Of a DNA stretch of 64,000 nucleotides, positions 33,939-44,197 are shown in pieces; position 1 is the stretch's first letter, and each line of letters starts with the position of its first letter. The position numbers and the translations under genes are program-made. Under the pieces are notes generated by a model. The model was not told the DNA's origin and made no database searches. It saw nothing but the letters and a program-made list of their open reading frames with translations. The stretch comes from Bacillota bacterium (lineage in GTDB: Bacteria > Bacillota > Clostridia > Lachnospirales > Lachnospiraceae), in NCBI GenBank assembly GCA_023436225.1, contig JAEZKA010000076.1:186001-250000 (forward strand), given 5' to 3'.

Positions 33939-35237
33939 TTATTCATTCTGATCATCCGGAAGTGAACACAGTATCGACATGGCAGCTCTGAATTGCTGCC
34001 GATATATCTCTTGTTCCTTTGAAACCAGATAATTCATGGTGATTGCCATAGTATCCTCTAGTGTAACAACTCCAATAATCCTCTTAGCATTAGGAATAAT
34101 CGGAGCGACAAACTTTAAATCTTCGATACGATAGCTACCATAGGTACTCGGAATTCCCAGTCTGGTAAGGTTAGTGATTCCCATTCCTCTTGGATTACCG
34201 TTATATCGGAACATATCGCTGAAGCTCTCCGCTATCTTATCCTGATAATCTGCATAGGTATTAAAATAGATGGAGTCCAAAATAGTCGGTTCCACTTTAC
34301 TCATAAACTCAAGTACAAAGTATTTCTTCTTTATATTTTTCAATTTCTTATACAATTGCACTTGAATGGCAGCTGCATTCTTCCAGAAGGAGACATCTTT
34401 TATCGGGTCAAATTCAATGGAGATTCCACTAGCAAAGTTACCCATTCCTTCATAACCCTCCGGTCGAATGGTGACTGCATAACCGGATTCCTTCTCTGTC
34501 TTGATCGCTAGGAGAAAGGCTGTAGCAATTGCCGTATTAATCGTGATATTATGAGTGCGGCATACCTCCTGCAGCCTGGCTAGGGTATCTCCTGAGATCA
34601 CAAAGTCCTCAACTGCGGTTTGATGCTTATCCCAATAACGATGAAACATTGACAAGAATTCCTCGTAACGAAATACTCTTTTCTTCTTATTCCATTGCTT
34701 ATTCCCCCAACGTACTAAGAGCCTAACATGGGGTTTTAACCTGGCTGCTTTGGGAATATCCTTTTCTGTACATACTCTGATTGGCATTTTCTGTATACTG
34801 AGCTCTGGATTACCAAGTGCAGTCATAATGTCTCGGAGCAAATAAGTGATTGCTATGCCATCACCACACAGATGGTGGGCTATCACAATCAGCTGGATGT
34901 TCTCTTCCTTTCGCAGGATAAAGAAACGAACCAGTTCTCCGTGTACAAAGTCAAAGGCTATCCTCTCCTGTTCGTAGATTAGCTTCTTCCAATCCTCATC
35001 TTCGTAGCTTTCCAACAATTCTATCCTAACAAGCGCTTCTGATATCGGCTCGTAATAACCTTCTCCCTCTTCGTTCAGAACGACTCTGCTGCGAAAGATA
35101 TCATGCTTATCCACACCCTTTCTGATCGCCGTCTTAAGCTCTTCAATATTCGGATTGCCACCTACCGTAAATACCATTACTATATTAATTGCCGGTGCGT
35201 AATAATGGATACGCTCAGTCAATAATCGATGCTCCAC
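33939..35237 (-). CDS. Stand-alone condensation-domain / acyltransferase-like protein
   Basis: 432 residues with the chloramphenicol-acetyltransferase-like fold of NRPS condensation domains and related acyltransferases. The active-site motif HHxxxDG is seen as IAHHLCGDGIAITYLLRD near residue 130; the later part (GMGNFASGISIEFDP, RGMGITNLTRLGIPSTYGSY) matches the C-terminal lobe. No adenylation or carrier domain is attached. GTG at 35237 is chosen because GGGAGG lies 7 bases before it. No carrier gene is adjacent; the nearest is at 41.4 kb. Substrates unknown: possible amide or ester synthase. Confidence 0.75.
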   Translation of the reverse strand: MEHRLLTERIHYYAPAINIVMVFTVGGNPNIEELKTAIRKGVDKHDIFRSRVVLNEEGEGYYEPISEALVRIELLESYEDEDWKKLIYEQERIAFDFVHGELVRFFILRKEENIQLIVIAHHLCGDGIAITYLLRDIMTALGNPELSIQKMPIRVCTEKDIPKAARLKPHVRLLVRWGNKQWNKKKRVFRYEEFLSMFHRYWDKHQTAVEDFVISGDTLARLQEVCRTHNITINTAIATAFLLAIKTEKESGYAVTIRPEGYEGMGNFASGISIEFDPIKDVSFWKNAAAIQVQLYKKLKNIKKKYFVLEFMSKVEPTILDSIYFNTYADYQDKIAESFSDMFRYNGNPRGMGITNLTRLGIPSTYGSYRIEDLKFVAPIIPNAKRIIGVVTLEDTMAITMNYLVSKEQEIYRQQFRAAMSILCSLPDDQNE

Positions 35238-35366
35238 AACCAAACCTCCCAACTGATATGAATCTTTCTATGATTACTAAACATGCCTGTATTTGTGTTA
35301 GTCTGTGCCAAGGATGACGTAGGAACAAACTTCTATAGATAGAAACTCCTAAGTTTGTAATTTGCT

Positions 35367-36044
35367 TCACATTTTTATGCGCTTCTTCAATCTAGCAGAA
35401 TCATTAAGATGAACGATTTGATGTCTGGTGATCGGCATCTGAAGAATTCCGGCCACCGTCTTCCTCCCCCAGAAATCCAACAGCCAGACAGCATCTGGGT
35501 GTTCTGATACTCCACCGACTCTCACAATTGCTCCGATACCCTCTTGCGATACCTTACGCTTCATATCCTCAGGCTTTAAGGCTTCGATAATCTCCTTGGT
35601 CCGTCTTCCAACCGAATTCCGATACTCATATAAGGCTTCTTTGTCTACTTCATTACTGAAACTGAGAATTTCTTCATCGGTCATAGCATTGCCGGTATCG
35701 GTGACCTTCGTATGTAGCTTTTCATGCCATTCCTGATCTAGTATCTGATCCCGACCCGCTATCAGATAATTGGCAGTTAGATCCTCAATCCTTGTAATAT
35801 GCCAGATATTCCAAGCCACCGTATCATCTTTAATCGTAGGCATCGTTCGAAATGCCTTATCTGTAAGTCCTTCCCATATCTCATCCATGATTGTCTCAGA
35901 AGCTTCTCCATATACCTGCTTACTATGTACCATAGAATGCATCCGCAGCAGTAGCTTCTGTATCTCCATGAAATGCTCCTTTTTTGACATAAGCTCCTTC
36001 AACCTCGCTTGTAACGGATTCCAATCCCTTCCTGGTTGAAACAT
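35367..36044 (-). CDS. DinB-like four-helix-bundle protein
   Basis: 225 residues resembling the DinB/YfiT-like metal-binding helix bundle: an N-terminal RDWNPLQARLKELM, LLRMHSMVHSKQ, then WNIWHITRIEDLTANYLI with a likely metal His, and a C-terminal PITRHQIVHLNDSARL with further His. Relatives include thiol-dependent transferases and many proteins of unknown role. The start is uncertain: ATG 36044 fits family length, though its ribosome binding site is poor, while an internal ATG at 35969 has a better one (AAGGAG). Confidence 0.6.
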   Translation of the reverse strand: MFQPGRDWNPLQARLKELMSKKEHFMEIQKLLLRMHSMVHSKQVYGEASETIMDEIWEGLTDKAFRTMPTIKDDTVAWNIWHITRIEDLTANYLIAGRDQILDQEWHEKLHTKVTDTGNAMTDEEILSFSNEVDKEALYEYRNSVGRRTKEIIEALKPEDMKRKVSQEGIGAIVRVGGVSEHPDAVWLLDFWGRKTVAGILQMPITRHQIVHLNDSARLKKRIKM

Positions 36045-36284
36045 ACCTCCACCCAACCTTTCTTATCTTTACCAATGTGAATCGTATTAACATAAATCCA
36101 ACGCTCTTCGGTTACAGCGCAACCTCCAGTTCCCGGATGAATACAACTTCTGTTATTAATTCCGACATTAACACCAGATTATACCTTTTTTCATTATTTG
36201 TAAATCGAATATTTCATTAACTTTTTTGATTAATAGAGGGTCGCAACACTACAGGGCTGTTATTTATTATGTATCGTTACATAG

Positions 36285-36325
36285 AAAAGATAACAGCATC
36301 CCATACTCTGAGGGATGCTGTTATC
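36285..36325 (-). terminator. Strong terminator downstream of the alcohol dehydrogenase
   Basis: GATAACAGCATCCC (36289-36302) pairs perfectly with GGGATGCTGTTATC (36312-36325); TTTTCT follows on the minus strand and CTTTCC on the plus strand. It is the main feature of the 385-base gap 36045-36429; the rest shows nothing recognisable. Confidence 0.85.
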
Positions 36326-36429
36326 CTTTCCTGTTCATATGAATATGTTTCCGGTACCTCTGAATCAGAAGAACTGGCTACATAATAATCAACCTCCGTT
36401 CAGCGTACACACGGGGTATCACCACATAC

Positions 36430-37557
36430 TCAAGGCTTTAGGATAACCTTGATGCAATTATCTTCTTTTTTATCAAAAATTTCGTATGCATGCGAACCCT
36501 GATCCAACGTTAGAATATGAGTAATAATATCCGTAGGATCATACTTCTTCTCCTTAATCATTTTCAAAATAAGATCCACATAGACCTGCACCGGGCATTG
36601 TCCCATTTTGAGTGTGATGTTTTTCGCAAAGAAATCACCAAGCGGAAACATATTATATCTTGTTCCATAGACTCCTACAAATACTACAGTGCCTCCCTTA
36701 CGAACTGCCTGCGTTGTTATCTCAATGGCTGATTTGGAGCCTCCCTGAAGCTTTAAGACCGTCTCAATCTTCTCTAAGGTTGTCATCTTTCCGTCTACCC
36801 CGACACAGTCCAGAACCACATCGGCACCACCATCGGTCAGACTATGCAGCATCTCACCGGTATCCTCATGTTCCTCCAGATTTACAGTCTCAACTCCGTA
36901 GCTTCTGGCATGTGCCAGCCGATATTCAATATAGTCCACCGCAATAATTCTCTTGGCTCCTGCCAGGATGACCCATTTGATTGCTGATAGACCAATGGGG
37001 CCACAACCAAGAATAACTACCGTGTCTCCTTTTTTCACCCCTCCGATATCGACACCCCAATAGGAGGTAGGAAGTACATCGGTCAGAAACAATACCTGCT
37101 CATCGGACAATTCCTCCGGGATGACCTTCGGTCCCACATTGGCATACGGAACCCTGAGATACTCAGCTTGTCCGCCGTCATACCCTCCATAGGTATCACC
37201 ATAACCAAAGATGGCACCGATTTCTCCATGTTCATTGGAATTATCACACTGACTGAAAAGATTATGCTCACAGTACCAGCAATGACCGCAGGCAATCGGA
37301 AAGGGAACAATTACACGATCACCCTTCTTCACCTTTGTTACCTCCGGACCTGCCTCCTCCACAATACCCATGGTCTCATGCCCCAGAATAAAGCCCTTCT
37401 TCATATTCGGAACCATTCCGTGAATCAAATGTAAATCAGAACCACAGATAGCAGTAGATGTAACCTTTACAATTATGTCATCAGCCTTTTGAAGCTTTGG
37501 ATCCTGGACCTGTGCTACCTGAACTTTCTTAATACCTTCATATACTAATGCTTTCAT
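36430..37557 (-). CDS. Zinc-dependent alcohol dehydrogenase (MDR family)
   Basis: Medium-chain dehydrogenase, 375 residues. Catalytic zinc ligands appear in AICGSDLH and GHETMGIVEEAG; the structural zinc cysteines in ACGHCWYCEHNLFSQC; and the NAD fold in VVILGCGPIGLSAIKW. The insertion HGEIGAIFGYGDTYGGYDGGQAEYLR places it with formaldehyde-dehydrogenase-like and glutathione-independent members. Substrate not assignable. The start at 37557 has GGGAG 7 bases upstream. Single gene with its own terminator. Confidence 0.88.
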   Translation of the reverse strand: MKALVYEGIKKVQVAQVQDPKLQKADDIIVKVTSTAICGSDLHLIHGMVPNMKKGFILGHETMGIVEEAGPEVTKVKKGDRVIVPFPIACGHCWYCEHNLFSQCDNSNEHGEIGAIFGYGDTYGGYDGGQAEYLRVPYANVGPKVIPEELSDEQVLFLTDVLPTSYWGVDIGGVKKGDTVVILGCGPIGLSAIKWVILAGAKRIIAVDYIEYRLAHARSYGVETVNLEEHEDTGEMLHSLTDGGADVVLDCVGVDGKMTTLEKIETVLKLQGGSKSAIEITTQAVRKGGTVVFVGVYGTRYNMFPLGDFFAKNITLKMGQCPVQVYVDLILKMIKEKKYDPTDIITHILTLDQGSHAYEIFDKKEDNCIKVILKP

Positions 37558-37637
37558 CATTATCTCCCTTTCAAAAAACAGAATCACAGAATGATTAATA
37601 TTAGCGTTTCCAAAGGAGATGCAAATATTCAGACATA

Positions 37638-37833
37638 AAAATCCCGATAGAAAAGAAACCGTCCTTTATTTAAAATCAAAAAGGGTTCATTTTATATCGG
37701 GGTTTATTCATGACAAGTGAATTGGTTTACCAATTCATCTTGTTTGTACGTGAGCAAATATGAAAATGCAATCCTCTTACTATAATGTCTGTAAAGAGTC
37801 ATCGGAGAAGCACGCATAGCGTACTTCCCCGAT
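37638..37833. other. Structured intergenic DNA with two imperfect stem-loops
   Basis: AATCCCGATA (37639-37648) can pair with TATCGGGGTT (37695-37704) with further pairing inside. A second stem joins ATCGGAGAAGCACGC (37801-37815) to GCGTACTTCCCCGAT (37819-37833) with two mismatches. Neither has a strong T tract. They occupy the gap after the lipoprotein gene and could act as terminators or processing signals. Confidence 0.4.
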
Positions 37834-37932
37834 TTCCAATCATGATGATAGAAAGTTCACAAAACGTACCTTCCGTCGTTATTATTTAATACTAATTTCA
37901 GGACAGATACATCATGGAGTATTCCTCCACTC

Positions 37933-38493
37933 CTAATTATTAAGGCCCTCTACAATTGCTGAGTAGGTGATCTGAGTCACGGTATCCTCTTCTACGATAA
38001 AGGTCAGCTTTGACTCACCCAGTTGGTATACATAAGAGGAGCCTTCCACTGTATATTCATTACCATACGCAGTCGTTACTTCTTCCAGTGCAGAGCCTAC
38101 ATAAACTCCCTTGTCAGTCGATACGGAATCATCCAGAAGGGTTACATAGGATACATAATCCTTATCCCCGTTAGGATAGGTACCAAGCTCAAAGCCATTG
38201 TATGAATAGATTTTATCCAGACCCTGGAATGCACAGCTGGCAGCCTCAAAATAATCTACTGACTCTCCGAGTGCTTCCACAATCGGAGCAGCTTCTACAT
38301 TCATCGGTATATTGACCTCATTATATTCAAATGAATAGCCCTCGGAGGTTGATCCGGAATTATCCTCTGTACCATTAGCTGGATTACCGGTTGCCCCTTC
38401 ATTTCCCTGCTTCGATGTTCCTGCATTGCCGCAACCTGTAAAAACAAGCAGCACAGCCATTATTAATATCAATCGTTTCATTTTCCGTAACAT
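37933..38493 (-). CDS. Predicted lipoprotein of unknown function
   Basis: About 186 residues. A short basic start and hydrophobic stretch end in the lipobox VFTGC, followed by a Gly/Asn/Thr-rich linker (NAGTSKQGNEGATGNPANGT). The mature part (SYFEYNEVNI-like start, YFEAASCAFQGLDKIYSYNGFEL, YVGSALEEVTTAYGNEYTVE, KLTFIVEEDTVTQITYS) looks like a small beta-rich extracytoplasmic domain of the kind seen in clostridial surface lipoproteins. The ATG at 38493 has AGGAGG 10 bases upstream. It is the last gene of the dlt-like cluster, 82 bases after the SGNH gene. Confidence 0.65.
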   Translation of the reverse strand: MLRKMKRLILIMAVLLVFTGCGNAGTSKQGNEGATGNPANGTEDNSGSTSEGYSFEYNEVNIPMNVEAAPIVEALGESVDYFEAASCAFQGLDKIYSYNGFELGTYPNGDKDYVSYVTLLDDSVSTDKGVYVGSALEEVTTAYGNEYTVEGSSYVYQLGESKLTFIVEEDTVTQITYSAIVEGLNN

Positions 38494-38574
38494 AGTAACC
38501 ATTCCTCCTAGTTAGATTTTATATGTTTTACCGGGTGCAAAAACTGTAATCTTGCACACCTGATCACCAATCGG

Positions 38575-39657
38575 TTACTCCTCTTCTATGGACTGAGCAA
38601 CAGCACCATAGCTTTTTAGATAACCGTATTCCAATAATTCTCGTTCCTGATCATCCTTCATAGCATAATAGAAATCAACCTTCTCCTGCCATATCTTTGA
38701 TAATTGTTGGTCGCTTCTACGATCCGGCAGCTGGTATTTCTCCTTCAGAAGTTGTCCAAGATATTTGGTGAATTTCTCTGCACCTGATAGATTCATGTGT
38801 AATCCACCGTCGTAGGTATCTGTATTGTAATCAATTCCCATAACCTCTGTAAAATCAAGAAAATTGATATAGGTTAATTCATTCTCCTTGGCAAAGTCAG
38901 CAATCTGCTCATCCCACTCCTCATACCAATAGGGATAGACACTTGGTGATTTAATCAGCACCAGCTCGATTCCATTCTCCTTGCATAGCTTTGTCATACG
39001 TTCTAGATAATGATAGCTGTTTTGCCCAAAGCGGTAATCCGCTAGCTTCTTACCCTTTGGTACTACTGTTACCGGTTTTGTGTCAACTCTCATCAAAAAT
39101 CCATTATGAGATAGGGTATCCTTATGAAACATATATTTCACATCCTCAGCCGTAAGCTCATTCCATCTGGAATGATATCTGAGTAGAGGGAACAGATATG
39201 TGATAAGCGCTTCATCCTCCATCATTGAGGCCTTGATTGCACGAAGCTTAGGCATAGACAGCTTCATTCCATCGAGGGTCAGACGGTTATAAGCCTCCTT
39301 TTGCGGTTCATTGTATTTCATTGAGAGAACATTAAATACAACAACCTTTGGCTTCTCGTATTTTAATGCTTCTTCCAGCAGATAATAGGATTGCCAGATT
39401 AGCTGCTGAGCGCTACCCCTGATATAGCTAGGAATCCCGTATTGCTCCCATAAGGTAATCGGTGATACATTCGAGAATACCTCACAGTCACCGATCAATA
39501 TGACATCATGGGCTTTCACCTCATCATAATATTCCTCAATCAAATTGCCCTCATGAATCGAAGACATGTACTTCGGCATGAAAAGCCGTTGCAGCAGTAC
39601 CAGCACAAGCAATACAATAAGCACTGTGACTATATTAATAAGTATCTTTTTCTTCAT
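38575..39657 (-). CDS. Membrane-anchored SGNH-like protein of a dlt-like cluster (Cys at nucleophile position)
   Basis: 360 residues with an N-terminal anchor (residues 5-25) and an external SGNH-hydrolase-like domain. Block I reads ILIGDCEVFSNVSP: the nucleophile position is Cys58 in place of Ser. A terminal Asp/His pair is seen in YDGGLHMN (D283, H287), and block III may be VFNVLS. Partners of MBOAT acyltransferases (DltD, AlgX, PatB types) have this topology and complete acyl transfer outside the membrane. It lies 53 bases after the MBOAT gene in the same operon. Whether Cys is catalytic is open. Confidence 0.75.
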   Translation of the reverse strand: MKKKILINIVTVLIVLLVLVLLQRLFMPKYMSSIHEGNLIEEYYDEVKAHDVILIGDCEVFSNVSPITLWEQYGIPSYIRGSAQQLIWQSYYLLEEALKYEKPKVVVFNVLSMKYNEPQKEAYNRLTLDGMKLSMPKLRAIKASMMEDEALITYLFPLLRYHSRWNELTAEDVKYMFHKDTLSHNGFLMRVDTKPVTVVPKGKKLADYRFGQNSYHYLERMTKLCKENGIELVLIKSPSVYPYWYEEWDEQIADFAKENELTYINFLDFTEVMGIDYNTDTYDGGLHMNLSGAEKFTKYLGQLLKEKYQLPDRRSDQQLSKIWQEKVDFYYAMKDDQERELLEYGYLKSYGAVAQSIEEE

Positions 39658-39710
39658 CCCTAATTGCCTTTCTTACTGTAATAACTGGAAGAGTCTTTCT
39701 CTTCTGTAGT

Positions 39711-41300
<1,590 letters not shown>

Positions 41301-41350
41301 TTTGCCCCCTTAACCAAATTTGTGATCTTCGATGTGACTCAAAGTCACTG

Positions 41351-41578
41351 TTATTCTTCCGTCAAGCGTTCTACCATAGCATAGAGAGCCTTAGCAGAAT
41401 TAAAGTTCTTTGGAACAATCTCTTCTACTGGAATTGTAATATCGAACTCGTCACTGATATCGGATACGATTGATACAATATCAAAGGAATCAATAATCTT
41501 ATCATCAATTAATGTTTCGCAGGTTTCAAAATCCACCTCCGGATGAAGTCCGTTTAAAATCTCTAAAATAATATCCAT
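41351..41578 (-). CDS. Acyl/aminoacyl carrier protein (DltC-like)
   Basis: 75-residue carrier protein. The phosphopantetheine attachment Ser31 is in KIIDSFDIVSIVSDI, matching the DSxD motif; DITIPVEEIVPKNFNSAKALYAMV is the usual helix III end. The ATG at 41578 has AGGAGG 4 bases upstream. It stands between an adenylation enzyme and an MBOAT acyltransferase, exactly the A-C-B order of dlt operons. Confidence 0.9.
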   Translation of the reverse strand: MDIILEILNGLHPEVDFETCETLIDDKIIDSFDIVSIVSDISDEFDITIPVEEIVPKNFNSAKALYAMVERLTEE

Positions 41579-41624
41579 ATGTCCTCCTATTTGCACGTAG
41601 TTATTTGCTGTCTACGTTTCTATA

Positions 41625-43136
41625 TTATTTATTTTGATATTTTTCTTTTAACATAACACGATTTATCTTACCATTGGAGGTAAGAGGCATCTCATCAAGT
41701 GCTTCGATGATATTGGGGATCATATATCTTGGTAGCTTTTCTTTTAGATATAAAGCAACCTGAGCATTCGTAAGCTCACTGACATAATATAGAATAATCT
41801 TCTTTTTCACAGGATCAAAGATTGCACATGCACTTTTTATTCCATTAATCATATTCGCAGCACTTTCGATCTCGCCAAGCTCTATACGATGGCCCATATG
41901 TTTGATTTGATTATCCTTGCGTGAAACAAACATCAACTCACCACGTTCATTATATCTTCCGATATCGCCGGTGCGATAGATCAACTCTGGATAAGCCTTA
42001 TTTAACGGATTCTGAACAAATACTTCATTCGTCTTATCAAAATTATTATAATATCCTAAGGTTAATCCAGTACCACGGATGCATATTTCTCCTTCCTGCC
42101 CCTGTGCCGGTAACCGATTATTCTCATCCAGCAGGATAATCTCTTTATTTCGAAATGGTTTACCGATGGGAAGCATCTCGTCGGGAGCAAACTCTCTGTC
42201 CACCTCATAATAGCAGGACATACCGGTTGCTTCAGTCGGGCCGTATAGATTGATAAAACGGGCATTCGGTAAATGCTTCTTCCAAAGATTATACTGCTTA
42301 ATCGGAAAGACCTCGCTACCAAAGGCAACTGTATGAAAATATCTTGGTATCTCCTTCTCCAATGCTCCAAAAGTAGAGATCATCGTAAGAGCAGATACCA
42401 CCCAGCAGACTGTATTAATCTTATGTTCATTCAAAAATTCCACAAGCTGTAATGGAAATGAGAACAAATTCTTAGGAATGATGTACGCGGTTGCTCCAAA
42501 CTTCAAGGTCGGATACAGCTCTTTGAGACATGCATCTACGTAAAGCGGAACCTGCATACCGAACACTGTATCCTGGTTCACCTTCAAAATATCGGATAAC
42601 GTATCTACATAATCGATAACGGAGCGATGACAGGCCACTACACCCTTCGGAACTCCGGTAGACCCGGAGGTGAATACAATGTAAATTGGATCGGTATCTA
42701 ATTGGCGATTACGTAGCTCACTAAGCAGCGCATCGTCAACCGCATGATTAATCATTTCATCATAAAGCAGTACCTCACCATCAAAGGGTAGGTTATTCAG
42801 TAGCTTACATGTATCGTTATCACATATAACAGCTCTTGGTCTTAGATTCTCAAAAATCAGTTCTATCCGATGCCTCGGCATCTCTTCATCGATTGGAACA
42901 TAGTAATTACCGGAATAAATAACCCCATAAAAAGTAACAATCTCTCTAGGGTGCTTTCCCATGAATACTACAATCGGTTCCCCAGCAAAATCCTTCTTTC
43001 CAAGATAGGTACCGATTGCTCTGGAATAATCGTATACCTGTCGAAAGGAATATCCCATTTCTCCATTTGCATAGGCTATCTTATCCGGAACCTTGTCTAC
43101 TATTTGTTCCAGATACTCCATTACGTTTCTCTGCAT
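41625..43136 (-). CDS. Adenylation enzyme (DltA-like amino acid:carrier protein ligase)
   Basis: Cytoplasmic AMP-forming ligase of 503 residues, the length of DltA. Core motifs: A3 VFTSGSTGVPKGVV, A5 NLYGPTEATGMSCYY, A7 YRTGDIGRY, A8 ISRKDNQIKHMGHRIELGEIE-like, and the catalytic Lys in TSNGKINRVML. It should activate an amino acid as adenylate and load the adjacent carrier protein. D-Ala is the DltA substrate; I cannot read specificity here. The start at 43136 has GGAAAGG 9 bases upstream; the longer frame to 43169 has none. First gene of the A-C-B-D unit. Confidence 0.88.
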   Translation of the reverse strand: MQRNVMEYLEQIVDKVPDKIAYANGEMGYSFRQVYDYSRAIGTYLGKKDFAGEPIVVFMGKHPREIVTFYGVIYSGNYYVPIDEEMPRHRIELIFENLRPRAVICDNDTCKLLNNLPFDGEVLLYDEMINHAVDDALLSELRNRQLDTDPIYIVFTSGSTGVPKGVVACHRSVIDYVDTLSDILKVNQDTVFGMQVPLYVDACLKELYPTLKFGATAYIIPKNLFSFPLQLVEFLNEHKINTVCWVVSALTMISTFGALEKEIPRYFHTVAFGSEVFPIKQYNLWKKHLPNARFINLYGPTEATGMSCYYEVDREFAPDEMLPIGKPFRNKEIILLDENNRLPAQGQEGEICIRGTGLTLGYYNNFDKTNEVFVQNPLNKAYPELIYRTGDIGRYNERGELMFVSRKDNQIKHMGHRIELGEIESAANMINGIKSACAIFDPVKKKIILYYVSELTNAQVALYLKEKLPRYMIPNIIEALDEMPLTSNGKINRVMLKEKYQNK

Positions 43137-43212
43137 GTCAATTTGCCTTTCCTCTGTTAATATTTTCATATCTCATAAATTAATTAAAACATATTCATTA
43201 CTCGACTATGAA

Positions 43213-43320
43213 TTAAAACTTATAAGAACAAGGAGTTTACCCCTTTGAATCAAAACCTGGAAGAACAAGGAGTACACCCCTTTGAATCAAAACCCAGAAG
43301 AACAAGGAGTTCGCTTCATG
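43213..43320 (-). repeat. 37-bp tandem repeat, about 2.7 copies
   Basis: The unit, read on the plus strand, begins AGAACAAGGAGTTTACCCCT and continues TTGAATCAAAACCTGGA; copies start near 43221, 43258 and 43295, the last being partial. Differences between copies are few. It lies between the racemase and adenylation genes with no coding frame. Just beyond, GCGAAC/GTTCGC and GAAGAAC/GTTCTTC arms suggest RNA structure in the leader of the adenylation gene. Confidence 0.7.
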
Positions 43321-43341
43321 GGCGAACTTCGCAGTTCTTCT

Positions 43342-43373
43342 CAAGGATTTTTGACTTCAAAAATCCTTTTTTA
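43342..43373 (+). terminator. Terminator-like hairpin at the racemase stop codon
   Basis: AAGGATTTTTGA (43343-43354) and TCAAAAATCCTT (43357-43368) pair perfectly, followed by T on the plus strand. It directly abuts the leftward racemase stop; in the leftward direction no T tract follows, so it may block antisense transcription or partly terminate the racemase transcript. Confidence 0.55.
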
Positions 43374-44090
43374 TGTTGTGATAAGAGAATGATACTCCTG
43401 CTTTAACTTTGCCTCACTTAGTATGATAGAACGCATAGCCAAGACCTCCATAGCATCAAGATAACCCGGTCCAATATCAAAATCTCTCTTAATTAAGGAA
43501 AGCTCCGTACATCCCAGGATAATCACCTCGGCACCATCTTCTCGCAGTTGATTGGATACTTGTAGAAACTTATCATATTCTACAGGCTGATTTGCTTTAA
43601 TATTCTTATAGATCAGCTCAGAAACCGCTTGCTGACTGTGGGTATTTGGCACAACTGAGGTGATTTGGCTTTCCTCCAGCTCCTTCTGAAACATACCGCT
43701 GTAAATCGTTCCTTCCGTTGCCATAATTCCGGCACACCGAACTCCCTGCGCTTTCAGATAATGAGCAGTATCCTTAATTGCGTGTATAACCGTAGCCTTG
43801 ATGCCTTCGGATAAGGTATCATGGAAATAATGTGCGGTAATGCATGGAATAGCAATATTATCTGCTCCTATCCCCACTAACATCCTTCCGATATCCACCA
43901 TTGAATAGACGGGATTCTCGGAACTTTTACCAAGAATATAATCGGTTCTGTCTGGAATGGAAGGTTTGCTGTATATTAACATCTCAATATGCTCCTGGTC
44001 AACTGCTGCATCTGTCATTTTAATGATCAATTCATAGAAATAGGCCGTAGCTATGGGTCCTAGGCCACCTATTACACCTAGTCGTTTCAT
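43371..44090 (-). CDS. Aspartate/glutamate racemase family protein
   Basis: Cofactor-independent amino-acid racemase, 239 residues. The N-terminal half has MKRLGVIGGLGPIATAYFYE and the catalytic Cys-bearing loop DNIAIPCITAHYF; the second Cys is in EVIILGCTELSLI. Both active-site cysteines are therefore present. The family racemises Asp, Glu or, in broad-specificity members, other amino acids. The start at 44090 has AAAGGGG upstream. It lies 235 bases upstream of the adenylation gene in the same direction and could provide a D-amino acid to it; this link is inference. Confidence 0.85.
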   Translation of the reverse strand: MKRLGVIGGLGPIATAYFYELIIKMTDAAVDQEHIEMLIYSKPSIPDRTDYILGKSSENPVYSMVDIGRMLVGIGADNIAIPCITAHYFHDTLSEGIKATVIHAIKDTAHYLKAQGVRCAGIMATEGTIYSGMFQKELEESQITSVVPNTHSQQAVSELIYKNIKANQPVEYDKFLQVSNQLREDGAEVIILGCTELSLIKRDFDIGPGYLDAMEVLAMRSIILSEAKLKQEYHSLITT

Positions 44091-44197
44091 AATTGATCCC
44101 CTTTTCAATAAATTCAGGAAATAGAATAAGCCCTCCCAGCTCATTCAAAGCCCCTATAAAAACCTTACCTTAATGTAATAAGGAACTGTAATTTTCC

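Noticed and set aside
43213..43320. 37-bp repeats considered as a CRISPR array
   Set aside because: Repeats are directly tandem with no spacers and no cas genes are in the window.
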